This document shows positions 24,563-37,557 of a DNA stretch of 55,110 bases, in pieces. Source of the stretch: Ichthyophthirius multifiliis (taxonomy: Eukaryota > Ciliophora > Oligohymenophorea > Hymenostomatida); the NCBI RefSeq assembly GCF_000220395.1, contig NW_004087699.1:1-55110 (forward strand), written 5' to 3'. The position numbers were made by a program, and so were the translations under genes. The notes under the pieces are model-generated. The model was not told where the DNA came from, did not search any database, and saw nothing but the letters and a program-made list of their open reading frames with translations. The stretch's first letter is position 1. Each line of letters starts with the position of its first letter.

Positions 24563-25517
24563 TTATATTATTCTTTTTATATTTTAAAACAGTTAATTTG
24601 TTTGTAGTAAAAATTAATTATTTACAAATATTTTTTATAATAATTTAAATTTATTAATTTGATAAGAAAAATTATTTATTAATTTTAAAATATTATAAAT
24701 AAAAAAAATCATAACTAGTTTTTTTTCTAATAATCTTTTTATTTAAAAAAAAAAAATATATTAAATATAATAAAAATAATTATATATATTTATGAGTAAA
24801 GATGTTTTAATATACAAAATATTTTTTGTATTATTATTAAAAATTAAAAAAATAAGACTTAGTTTATATTAAATCAAAAAAAAAGAAAAATAATTATTAC
24901 AATATTTCAAAAGTTATATATTTTCATAAACAAAATAATGAAAATAATAAAAAAAGTAATTCCTAAAAACTATTTATAATTAAAGTGAAAATTAAAAAAT
25001 CTATATAATAGTATATATTTTCAGGAACAAAAATAAGCATAAGTTTTAAATAAATTTTAAATATTAATAAAATTAACCATAGATATTTTTTTAGTAATTT
25101 AGATTAAAATTCCTTGTAAAAAAGAAAAAAAGGATAACTTATTGAATAAAATTTAAATATGTATATAACAATATAATAATATGATAAATTTAAAATATAA
25201 AAACATATAAAAAATTTATATAAAAATAAAAAAATGTAATTTATAAAAAATAAATCAAGTATACAAAAATATTTTTATTAATTCTAAAGATAGAAGATAA
25301 TTAAAATATAAAAAATATTAAAAAGTGATGAAATTTCTAATTTTTTAAATCATTACAAATAAAACTAAATTATAGTTATAAAAACAATGAACATCATATA
25401 TATAAAATAAAATATAAAGAATCAAATATATAATATTTAAATAAAAAAAATAGAATTTTATTGATTAAAAATAATATATATTTAATAAATTATATGATAA
25501 GAAAACTGATTATATAT

Positions 25518-25557
<40 letters not shown>

Positions 25558-25843
25558 TTATATTAATACTTTTTTATTTTTTTTTTGATTCAATTGAATA
25601 TTTTTTTTTTATCTGATTTTTTATATATATAATATTTTATTTTATGAGATTTTAACGCTATTATTAATAAAAATTATATATATTTAAATAATAATTACAA
25701 AAAAATGTCGTTATCTTTAAAATAATTATTTGACATACTAAATAAATTTTAAGGTTAGGTTTTAAATTTACATATTTATATATAGTTTTCAATTTATTAA
25801 TATCTAACATCTATAAAATTATATATTTTTAAAATAAAAAGAT
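24563..25843. other. Intergenic with (TA)n tract
   Basis: About 1.3 kb of AT-rich DNA between two plus-strand genes. A TA dinucleotide run lies at about 25517-25553. No coding-like frame. Confidence 0.55.
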
Positions 25844-27533
25844 ATGAATGAAACAGACAAACATTACATCAGTTAAATTTTCAAAGATGGAAAATTAAAA
25901 CCAATATTAGATAAATACTAATAAAACCAAGGTATTTAAAAAAATATTAAATAAATTATAACATAATAAAAAGATTTAAAAACCTTAAATATGTAGCTAA
26001 AAATATGTGCAGTAAAAGCTAAATTAAATGAAAATAATAACGGCTTTTACTAATAATAATAATATTAAAATGAATATGAAAGTCCCAGATAGAACTACAG
26101 CTATTAAAACAACGAGCAAAAACCAAAATATTATTTTAAATAATTAACATAAAAAAATTTAATATAATTATCAAATTCTTAACTATATAATAAAGACATT
26201 AAAAATCTGATAAATTAAAATACTTAATAAAAGTAACTTTTTAAAATAAGACGATGAAAAACGAAGCTTAATTACTGAAGTGATTTAAATGTCATAAAGT
26301 TAAATGGTAGATTTAGTAATAGAAAATGAAAAGAAAAATCATCATAATTTTTAAAATTTAGATAAATTATCAAGAAAAATAGATTTAGAAAATTCAATCA
26401 CAAAAATTCCTTAAAGAAATTAAAAAGTATTCAATTAATCAATTACTGCATTAGAAAATGAATTTTTAAAGCCTTCAAGTTAGTATAAGTAATAAAAAGT
26501 AGAAAGTTATATTTAAGTTTATATGCCTGAAGAATAAGAAAATAAAAGACATGACATTAAATAGATTATTTATAATCTCTAATAATAATAAGTTCAAATG
26601 GGAGGATAATATAATAAATAGGTTCTTAAAGAAAGCAATTTTAATTTTTAAAGTAATAATCTTTTATAAAATGATAGTAATAATTACCTAAATGACTCAT
26701 AAATTGATAGTAGATAGTTATTTTCTTAGAAATCTATATAAATATTTGAAAAATAATAATCTCTTACTTCTATTAGCTTTTAGAAATCCCTAATTTTTTA
26801 TTCGAAAAGATTTCTATTTCATAAAAAAAGTAGCAAATAATAGATATTATAAGTAACTTTTAATTACATACAACTAAAGCTTAAGAATTATTTGATTTTA
26901 TTTTTAAAAATTCTTATGATTAGAAAGTTAATTTCTAATAATTTTCAGAAAAATTTACAAATGTTTTATAATAAAATATTAAACAATTTTTTGTTTATTT
27001 AGATTTAGTATAAAAAACAATATTTTTTTATATGTTATTTTATCTTTTTTTTTAAACAAAAAAATAAAGAATAATGATGGAGTCTTGGATATTGATGAAG
27101 TGGGATTTGGAATTATGAACTTGTGTAATTATTAAGATTAAAAATATCGGTGTTTAATTATATTGTTTAATTTACTTGATAAATATAAAAAAGGATTTAT
27201 TACAAAAGCAGAAATAGAATATTGTATTATTTAATAAAGTAATTTAAGTCTATAATCTTAATAATATATATATGAATAACCTTGTGAAATATCTAAATAG
27301 TAATACCAAAATATAGTAAAATGTAATTATATTTTATTATAAATATTTAAAGGTTATTTATTGAAATTGATTAAGAAAATAATGGTTATACTACTTATTG
27401 GAGATTTTACAAAAAGTATTTATTACTTTATATTTAAAATTATTTATTTATTTAATAATTTTTTTTTGTTCAAAAATAAAGTCGTGAGGCTAATTCAATT
27501 AAAAATTTAATGAAATTTTTCTAAATAATTTGA
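25844..27533 (+). CDS. EF-hand calcium-binding protein with long N-terminal extension
   Basis: N-terminus MNETDKHYISQIFKDGKLKP, followed by Q/N-rich sequence and a helical section (LDKLSRKIDLENSITKIPQR). The C-terminal third is calmodulin-like: NFLFEKISISQKKQQIIDII, ELFDFIFKNSYDQKVNFQQF, then FFVYLDL spliced to NNDGVLDIDEVGF (a full EF loop), LLDKYKKGFITKAEIEY (second loop, less canonical), and FIEIDQENNGYTTYWRFYK (third loop with D-E-N-G-Y-T ligands). The last exon ends NREANSIKNLMKFFQII. Introns lie at about 27008-27070, near 27240-27300 and 27424-27480. The frame shifts at about 26229-26234 and 26748-26756 without an intron, so two single-base errors are likely. About 520 aa. The acceptor-rich region 27240-27350 allows two splice forms. 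Confidence 0.72.
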
Positions 27534-28339
27534 AGATTATAAAAATAAAAGAAAATAGATTTATTTTAGTAATATCAGAAAATAAAGTTTATATTTTATA
27601 TAAAAAATAATTTATTTTATGTTACAAATAGAAAATAAAAGTTAAAATCGATTATTTTAAATATATTATGAATTTAATTTATTTTTATTATATTTATTTT
27701 TTTATAATTTTAATAATTCGTTTTTTATTGTTTTTGTTTATGTTTTATAAGAAAAAATATAATATTTTAAACAAATAATATAATATAATTTAAATTAATT
27801 ATTAAAATATTTATTTGAATTTTAAAAAAATATTAGGAATCTACTGTTTTAATTTTTAATATTATAATTTTTATATAATATATATTTTATAAAAGTAAAA
27901 ATATTTATATTAAAAAAAACATAAAATAATAAAATGAAAACTAAATTACTTAATAAAAAAAAATATATATATATTAATTTACATATATAAAAGATTTAAA
28001 ATAAAAAAGATAAATATATATTGATATTTAATATAAATAAATATAGTTGATATTTTAAAAATATACTTAACATAGAATATTTTAATTTAGTTGATTGATT
28101 AAGAAAAAAATAAATATTAATTATATATTTTATAAAAAAAAAAAAAAAAATGCTATAATATAAATATATATAAATATAAATATAAATTAAATATATATAT
28201 ATATTTTTAATTTTTTATTGAATTTTTAATTAATTTTAGAAAGAAAGAAAAAAAAAAAAAATTATTAAATAATTATATTTTCATATATAATATTAATCTA
28301 AATTAACAAATTATTTTTATACTATTAATTTATTTATAT
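27534..28339. other. Convergent AT-rich spacer
   Basis: About 800 bases of A/T runs, including a 13-base A-run at about 28138-28150. No frame seen. Confidence 0.55.
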
Positions 28340-28702
28340 TCATAGGTCTATTTTACCAATTTTTGCATTATCGCATTCTTGTAAACAATCTTAATATTTC
28401 TAATTTTCTTTTTAATCGTTTTCCTCATTTTTTACGATTTCTTCATTATGTATATAATTATCAAATTTAATATTACATTCATCAATGCAAATAACTTTTG
28501 GAGATTCATCTAAGCATTAATATATTATTTTTGAGCAATCTTAATAACATTTAATATCAGTAGTTGAACATACCTATGAGCATTCTATCCAATCCTATGT
28601 ACAATGTCCTTTTACTTAATCTAATGTTCTTGGAGTATTATTTGAGTATAATTAATTAAATAAATTTATAATTATTAATGAAATAATTAATATTTTATTC
28701 AT
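28340..28702 (-). CDS. Small secreted Cys-rich protein
   Basis: Single exon of 120 aa. The signal peptide MNKILIISLIIINLFNQLYS is followed by a mature chain with ten cysteines, spaced as CTQDWIEC, CSTTDIKC, CSKIIYQC, CIDEC and CLQEC. The pairing CxxxC/CxxxxxxC suggests four or five disulfides. There is no membrane segment after the signal. No family is recognised. It resembles the ectodomain of the 19911-20375 protein in size and Cys pairing, and both could be lumenal or surface proteins. Confidence 0.82.
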
Positions 28703-29843
28703 AATTTATTTTTTTTATTTCAATCTTTAATTTTTTTTATTATTTTCTAAAATTTATGTTTATAATTAATAATTATTTATTAAATACTTCTTTTTTTATA
28801 TTTTTTAAACAAAAATAATAAAAAAGCGATTACATTATATTTATAAAATCTTTAAAATAAAATCATTTTATTTTTTTTATTTTATTTTTTATATAAATTT
28901 GAAATATACAAAAAACCTTTATCATTTTTTAATATCATATTATATATTATAAAAATAATTGACTATTTCTAAAATTGCAATATGTTATTGTTTTTTTTTT
29001 GTATATTATATAATGTTTTGAAAAAAATTAAACATTTGAATATTAATAGTATTAATAAAATTTTATATAATAGTATAAAGAGTATCTTAAATAAATATAT
29101 TTTATTATTTAATTAATAAATATAAAATATAAATATAACTAATAATTTTTCACATATATTTATATATAATTAATATAAAAATAAAGAGAATTATTATGTA
29201 TTTAAATTAAAAATGAATCTTATAGTTATTATTAAAATTTTAATAATATTTTAGTATATTCTTATTTTATTATAAATTCAACTTAAATAAAATTAAAATA
29301 TATATAAAATATGTATTAATTATTTATTTAAAGAATTTACTTAGAAATCAATTTCAATTTTAAAAACTATTATTTATTGTAAATTCAATAAAATAAAATA
29401 ACATTTAAAGATTATTAATACTTTTTTGATTATAAATAACTTTTTGTAGAAAAAATAAAATTAAAGGAAAAAATAAAAATAAATAAAATATTAAATATAT
29501 ATAATTCAGTTATTTTTATCTTAAAATAAAATAAAATCAAATTTAGTAAAAAATAAATTATATATATATATATATATATTTATTCAATATAAATTTTATT
29601 CTCCTTTATAAAATTCTAAAATTCATAATGCAATATTTAAATTACATTAATAGTTTATTTTTAGTAGTATTAAAATACATTATCTTTTTATTTTTTACAA
29701 ATATCAAAACAAAAAATAATTTTATATATTATTTATTTGAATATAATATTTATTTATATATATTATTTTTGTTTTAAATTATATTAAATAATTATTTTTT
29801 AATTAATCAAAATTTACAATATTTAAAAATAAATAAAAAATTA
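28703..29843. other. Divergent AT-rich spacer
   Basis: About 1.1 kb with no coding-like frame. A short TA run occurs at about 29560-29578. Confidence 0.55.
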
Positions 29844-32800
29844 TGATTTCAACTTAAAACTTTACATATTAGCCAAGAAGTTCTAAAAATTTATTAAAAA
29901 AACAATTTTCATATATACATATATATATATATATATATAAAGTATACCCTTAATAAACATCATACGAAGGCAGTCTAAATAATTTAAATAATAACAAATA
30001 AAGTTAAAAAAAGTATTTTATTTAAAAAAAATGATTAAATAAAATATATATAAAAGATTTAGGGAAACATACTTTTAATATCATAATTTATTTTCTCCAT
30101 AAAATATTTAAAACTATAAAAATAAAAATAATATTCTTTAAATATAAAAACCAATTATTAATAGTCCATTATTTAAACAAAAAATTATCTAACCTTAAAT
30201 AATAAATAAAAGCTAATTTACTATAATCAAAGGATGTAAATAATTAACGTATTCTTTGGATAAATAAAATCATTAAAATCTCGAATAACTAGAAAATGAT
30301 CATAAATAAAAAATTTAATACTTTAAGGAATAAATTGATAATTATGAACAAAGTATTTTTTTAAAATAAAATATTAAAAAAAAAAAAAAGAAATAAAAAA
30401 TATGAATTTTCAAAGTAATAATGCATCCAAAAATTCCAGTTTTTATTCATAAGATAAAAATTGTTAAATGGAAAAAGAGTATAATAGTCATTTAAAAAAC
30501 TCGTATGTTGAAAAATTAATCAACAGCAATAAATAGCAACAAAAAAAGCTTGAATAGATATAAGAAGAAAACAGATAATTAAAAAGTAGATTGAATTAGG
30601 AAAAAGTACAGTCAGAATTCGATATTATTAATTTAAAGACTAAATTAAAAGATTAAAAGCTGTTTTTTGATGAAAATATATAAAATCTAAAAAACAAATA
30701 CGAAAATTAAATAAATTAGATGGAAATGTAAATTTAAAACGAGAAAAAATATTAATAACTGTTTCCTAATTACAAAAATTAATAACTTATTTAAAATAAT
30801 AATAATAACTTGAAAAATCTTGATTTAAATTAACTTAATAATTTATTACAAAATAATTATCGTTTAAATTAACTGATATAAAAATACGAAAAATAAATAA
30901 AAGAAATTAATTCAAAAAAATCAGAAAAAATTTTTGATTAATTAAATGAATCACCAAATTCTTAAAAAAATTACATAATTAAGAAAGCTAGAAATTAGTC
31001 TTTTAATAATAAGGAATTAAATAAAATATTAATTATATTTTACAGAATAATATTAAAGATATTATTCCTTAAAACTAAATTTAAATATAAAAATATGAAA
31101 AGGATTTATAACTTCTATAATAAGAAAATGATAAATAAAATTAATAATTACTTGAATTAACTATATAGAATGATAAATTTTAAATTTAATTAAAATAAAA
31201 GAAAAATGAAATCTATAATTCAGAAAACATAATTGAATAATAAAGAAATTAAATTGAAGTTTTAAATGAAAAAATTCATTTTTATGAAATAAATAATAAC
31301 CCTTAATAATGTAAAATAGAAGATAGTTACAAAAAAAACGAAGAAATATCTAAATTAATCGAATAAAAAAATAATTTATAATAAAATTATTTATAAAAAT
31401 AAAAAGAAATGTAAAAAAATATCGAATAAATGTAAAAGAATATCGAAGAAAGAGATATTATAATAGATAATAAAAAAAATCTAATTGAATAAAAAGAAAT
31501 GACTATTTAAAATTTATAAAATTAAATAAATATAATTATAGAATAAATAAATGATAAAGAAAATATTATAAACAATTTAAATTAATTATTAGAAGAATTA
31601 AAATATACCAATATTTAAATAAATAATGAAAATGATATCTTATAATAATAAATAAATTTGAAAAATACTATTATATGTTAAAATGAAATAGGATTTTAAT
31701 AAAAAGATATAATAATTTTACAGTAAAATGAACAATTAAACTCAAAAAATGTATAAATTGACGAAAAAATCAAATAAATTTAAAACTTTTAACAAAAATT
31801 GATATAAATAGAAGAAAAAACTATTTAAAATGAAAATTAAAAATTGAATTCAGATGAAAAAATAAGTTTTTTTTAAAAAAAAATAAATAAATAAATATAT
31901 AAATAATTTATATATGTATAAAAAAAATATTATCAAAAGAAAATGAAAACACTGTTTTTTAATTAAAAAATAATACAGAAAATCTCCAAAACGAAATATA
32001 GATTTAACAATAAGAAATCGAAAAAACTAAAAATCAAAAAAGAAATGAAAATTAAATAAAAAATAATAATATTTAAGATTTAGATGAATAATAAATTCAA
32101 GAAAATAACTTAAAGATATAAATATAAAGTTAATAATAAGAAATTTTTAATTAAAAACAAGAAATCTTAAAATTGAAAGACTTTATTGAATAATTAAACA
32201 ATGAAAATAACAAAATTAAAATATAATGTGAAAATAAAGATATATAGATATATAAATTAAATGAATAATTTTAAAAGACTGAACAAAAGGAAGAACAAGA
32301 TAATAAGATTGAAAAATTAATATAAAATTATGAATAATAAATTTAATAATTAAACAATTAGATTATAATTAATAATTAAATATTTGAATAAAATATATTA
32401 GAGAATGATTAAAAACTTATAAATTAATAATATGAACTATAAAAAATTTAGAATGAGTAAATAGATTAATTATAAGTATAAATTTTATAAAATAAAACAT
32501 AATACGAAATGCAAATGGAATAATTATAAAAAATAATAAAAGAATAAAATATATAGATAGAATAATAAATATTAGAAAATAATTAAAAATATAAAAACTA
32601 AGAAAATAAAGAAGAAAATAATTAATAAATTATATAAGATTCGGATAATAATTAAAATTAAATTGAATAGTTTTAAAAAATAATAAATGAATAAGATTAA
32701 AATAATTAATAACAAGAGTAAGATACAAATATATTAAATTAAATTATTTAATCAAATCTAGAAATTTATTAATAACAAACAGAAGCTTTAAAGAAATAAA

Positions 32801-33808
32801 TTTAAGGATATTTATAAAATATAGAAGAACTAAAAAGTTAAAATAAATTTTAATAAAATGATTATGAATAAAAATTAAATATATTATAAATAAATTAAGA
32901 ATAATTAATTAATGAAATTAGTTAATAATTCTTATTAAAAATAAAAGATTTAGAATCTAAATAATAATTATAATAAGAGGAGTATTAATTAGAAATTTAA
33001 AATAAAAATAATTAATTAACTTAATTTTAAGAATAGATATCCTAATTTTAATAATAAACTTCTTAATTTTAAGAATCTTAGAAAAAAATAGTTTAAATTA
33101 ATTAATAAAATGAAGAAATGATAATTTAAATTAATGAAAAAGATGAAATAATTAACATTTTATAAAAAAAAAATTAAGAAAAAGAAGATATTATACAATA
33201 AATAAATTCTAATATGGAATAATAATATTTTAAAAATAAAGAATAAACCGAAGAAGTTATAAATTAATAATTAACAAATTAATAAATATAGGAAAAAAAT
33301 CATAATATATAAATACTTAAATAAGAAACAGAAGAAAATATAAATTTAATAGAAAATTTAGAATAAAAGAATAAAGAGATTTAAAATTTATAAGAATTAA
33401 TTTAATAAAAATAATAATAAATAGAACAAATGGAAAATTAAGACATAGAATTAAAATAAAAATTGGAAAAAAAGTACAATGAAATAAATTAATTAGATAC
33501 GGAATTAAATTAAAAAAATCTAATTTTAGAAAATAATTAAGAAGAAATAAATAAACTATATAATTAAATATAAGAAATAATAGAAAATAAAAATTAAATT
33601 GATTAAGAGAATTAAAAAAAAATTAGTGAAATTTAATAAGATTTTAAAAAATAAAATGAAATATTTTAATAAGAAATTTAATAATATAAAACTTAAATTA
33701 ATTAAATATAAGATGAAAATTTATAAAAAAAAGAAATTATTTAAAATTAAAAAAAAGAATTTGAAATAGTAATTCAATAGTATAATACAAAACTATATTA
33801 ATAATAAG

Positions 33809-33855
<47 letters not shown>

Positions 33856-36800
33856 GAAGAAGAATAAGATAATAATTTGATTAAATTTTTAAACTAATAA
33901 ATTTAATAAAAAGAAGATTTAATATTTTAATTATAAACAGAAAAAGAAGATTATATTGATTAATATAATACATAAGATTAATAAAATAAATATTAAATTA
34001 ATTAATTAGAATCTTAAATTATTGAAAGTGATGAATAAATAAAATAATTACAATCATAATTATAAAAAAACGAAAATTTAATTAATTTATTAAATAATTA
34101 AATTTTAGAAAAACAGAATTTATTAGAATAACTGTAAAATGAATACAATTAATTACATAATTAAAATTAATTAAATGAAAGTTAATTCGAAAAAATGAAT
34201 TTATAAAATTAAGAATAAATACATTTAATAGAATAATTAAATCAAAACAATATTCTAACTAAGACTAGCAATAATTTGATATTATATAATAATAATTAAA
34301 AGAAGAAAACGACAAAGTTTTACAATTATAATAATATAGTTAAAAATTAAAAAATAAAAAAAAACTTTATAAACAAAAACTTTCAGATACTTAAGTTTAA
34401 AATTAAAATGTCTAAAATTAAGTAAATGAAGTAGTTTTTAATTTAAATGAAAAAATCTAGATTTTACAAAATTAATTATTATAATATTAAATTTCTTTAT
34501 AAAAAAATAATTAAGAAGTAAATTCAGAATAAAATAATTAAGATTAAATAAAAAATTAATAACAGTAAAATTAGATCGAAATATTTTAAGAAAAAAATGA
34601 ATATTAAAATTAAAACTTTGGAGATTTAGAATTAATATAATAATAATAAAAATAAACTAATTAAGATTAAAAAACATATTAAACTTAAATATATAATCAT
34701 TAAGACGATAAACAATCATATGAAGGAGAATAAAAACAAAAATATGATCAATAAATACAAAACAATGAAGAATAAAAATAATAATATGAAGTATAAATAT
34801 AACATTATGAAGAATAAAGATAAAAATAGGATGAATAAATATAATAATAAGAAGAATAAAAATAAAAATATGAAGAAAGATTATAATAATAAATAGTATA
34901 AATATAAAAATACGAAGAATAAATATAAACATATGAAGAATAAATATAACAATATATAGTATAAATATAAAATTTTGAAATATAAATATAATAATATGAA
35001 GAATAAAAATAAAGTTTTGAAAATAATATAAACGATCTTTAAGAAAAAATAGAATAATAAATAAATAAAAAGGAAACTAATATTTAAAAAGAAGAAAATA
35101 AATATAATTAAATTGATAACCAAAATTCTAAAATTAATTTAAATGAATAAATTATTGAGGATCAAGGTAAAGACTGTTAATTTAAAAATATAGAAAATGA
35201 TTTTCTAAACTAAAAAATACTTTAAATAAAAAAACAATTAGAAAAAGAAAAAAATAATGAAATTTAATAAATTCAATAAAAACTTGCTATTTAACTTCAA
35301 AAATTAAATTAAAATAATTCAAATATATAATCTTAATGTATTGAAAATATTTCACATATAGAAATTTTAAACAATTCAAATAACTTAGATGTATTAAACA
35401 ATGAATATCCAAATATTTAGGAATCTTAAATTAATCAGAATATAAAAGAACCAAATAGCGAGTTTTCAAATAAAGAGTCTTATTTAATTGAAGAATAATA
35501 AAATAGTCTAAATAGAACCGAAGGAAAATTATAAAAAGAATTTATATAAAAAGTAAAGGTATAGTTAAAAAAAGAACTTGAAATAGAAAAGTAATTATTA
35601 AAAAATCAATTAATTTAATAGATTTAAAACTTATAAAATGAATAAAAAACTTAACTACATTAATACGAAAAAAACATATAAATAAAATACAAAAAGAAGT
35701 ATATATTAATGAAAAATGAATATATATAATTAATAAAGTCTGAATTTATATAAAAAACATAAAATCAAGAATATAATAAAAAACTATAAGAAACAACAGT
35801 AGATTAAGATTAAATATTAAATGAAGAAAATGGAAAAACATAAAATTTAGAACAAAATATAAAAGAAAATTAATGTGAATAAGATATAAATGAAATAAAA
35901 TAAAAAATGAAGGAAAAAACAAAGAAAAAATTAATAAAAAATCATTAGTAAGACATATAAAGAATCCAAGAAATTCTAAAATAAAAATTATTTGAAAACG
36001 AGAAAAAATTAATAAATAAAACTAAATCAAAAATTCTAAAAATTAAAATAAATTTAAAAAATGCTTTTTAACAAAAAGAAAATCAACTTTAATAAATTTT
36101 AAAAGAAAAACTTTTAGAAAATAAATATATTTAAATATAGAATTTAAAAGAAGAATTTCTAAACTAAATAAAATTAAAAATTTCAAGGAAAAAAAGAAAA
36201 ATAAAATAAGAAAAAGAGCAAGAAATTTAATAACTAAAGGAAAAATTTCAGCATGAATTAGCCGAAATAATTTAAAAACACGAAGAAAAGTTTCAAACAA
36301 TGTCCATATAACATTAAAAATAATTAAAATAAGAAACTGAATTAATAATAAGTTTAGAAAATGAACTAATTTAGCAAGAAAATAATAATAAACACTTAAA
36401 CCACGTCCTTTAATAAATACAATAAACTAACTAATAATTAGAAACTGATTTAAAATAAATACAAAATTAAAAATAAGAATAACAAAAATCCTCTTAAAGT
36501 TAATTAAATGAAGAATAAAACTAAGAATTAAATTTAATAGAAACATTGAAAGAAGAAACCGAAAAAAACAGAGAAAAATTGAAGATTTAAATACTGAATT
36601 ACAAAAAACAACTGAAAAAAACGAAAAATTATAAATTATATAAAATGAACTTTTATAAGTAAACGAATAATTATTAGAATAAACCCATCATGAGCCCATA
36701 AATAGTATAGAACATGAACAAATAATAATTTATTAATAAAAATTAAAAAAGCTAACTGAAGAAAAGCAACTTCTACTCGAAGAAGTTGAAAAATATAAAA

Positions 36801-37170
36801 TCTTATTAGAAGAAATGAATTATTAATTAGAAACTAAGAATTCTAGTAAAACATTAAATTTGAAATCGATAAAATTAAAGATTTAAGTTAATTAAACGAT
36901 AGTAACAATTCTAATAAAAACTCATAGGAAGGAAGTGCAATTTCGAATAAATCCAGAGAAGAAAAAAACAAATTCTTTCTTAATTATAAAAGGCAAGTGC
37001 AAATGCAGCTAGTTTGCTAAGCTTTAGAAGAGATTAATCTTCTTAAGAGTTAAATAAAATAGGAAATTTATTCTTTTCCAGTTTTCCGTCAGTAGGATTA
37101 ATAAAATCGGCGAGTGAAGAAAATAAAAACTAAATTCATTATCAAATAATTTATAAAATAGCAATAATGA
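29844..37170 (+). CDS. Giant Q-rich coiled-coil protein (about 2,400 aa)
   Basis: Start MISTQNFTYQPRSSKNLLKK. A 38-nt intron at 30353-30390 joins EQIDNYEQ to KIKNMNFQSNNASKNSSFYS. A 74-nt intron lies at 31866-31939. From about 30460 the protein is an almost unbroken Q/N/E/K/I/L coiled coil (for example QKQKEMQKNIEQMQKNIEER). It has a 15-residue polyQ tract (33811-33855) and a block of 14 tandem heptads (34719-35012). The C-terminus is more varied: NDSNNSNKNSQEGSAISNKS, FFLNYKRQVQMQLVCQALEE, IYSFPVFRQQ, ending at TGA 37168. The frame is broken about three times (near 31018, 36571-36582, 36827-36836), each fixed by one base in an A-run. Such proteins are commonly structural or centrosomal; no specific identity is claimed. 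Standard-code frames on the minus strand (34657, 34881, 36043) are shadows. Confidence 0.8.
33811..33855 (+). repeat. (TAA)15 coding polyglutamine
   Basis: Fifteen perfect TAA triplets in the reading frame of the giant coiled-coil gene, flanked by an Asp codon and Glu codons. In the standard code this would be 15 consecutive stops; here it is Q15. Confidence 0.93.
34719..35012 (+). repeat. 21-nt tandem repeat encoding 14 heptads
   Basis: Units of seven codons read YEEQIQx or variants (YEGEQKQ, KYDQQIQ, QYEVQIQ, HYEEQRQ, KYEEQIQ, TYEEQIQ, QYEEQKQ). Exactly 294 nt, or 14 units of 21. The aromatic at one position and I/K two residues before the unit end give a regular coiled-coil register. Confidence 0.85.
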
Positions 37171-37273
37171 AATATAGAGTGAGAGTAATAATAGTATATA
37201 ATATAATAGTTATAATAAAATATAAAATAATAGTTAAAATAATAATAATAATAATAGTAATAATAATATATAA

Positions 37274-37330
<57 letters not shown>

Positions 37331-37557
37331 GATTGTATTTTTTATTATTAGCCTTTAATATATATTTATTTTTTTTTTCGTTTATATATATATATATATT
37401 TATATATATACATTTTTTAAAAAATTATATATATCACATATATTATTTATTTAAAATTAGTTGTTATATATATATATATATATTTATTTTTAAATATAAA
37501 ATATACCAACAACAATAAAAAAATATTTTTTCCTTATTTATAAAAAGTAATATCTTT
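37171..37557. repeat. Convergent spacer with (AAT)n and (TA)n
   Basis: Trinucleotide AAT/ATA repeats fill about 37215-37330; TA runs follow at about 37383-37410 and 37463-37485. Standard-code frames at 37167 and 37333 are repeat artefacts. No gene. Confidence 0.85.

Noticed and set aside
34657-35123. Minus-strand standard-code frames of 80-91 aa with I/F/L-rich translation
   Set aside because: They are antisense readings of the heptad repeats in the giant plus-strand coiled-coil gene; the composition is explained by the repeat.
37167-37518. Two standard-code frames over repeat DNA
   Set aside because: They are made of AAT and TA microsatellites and have no start context or domain.
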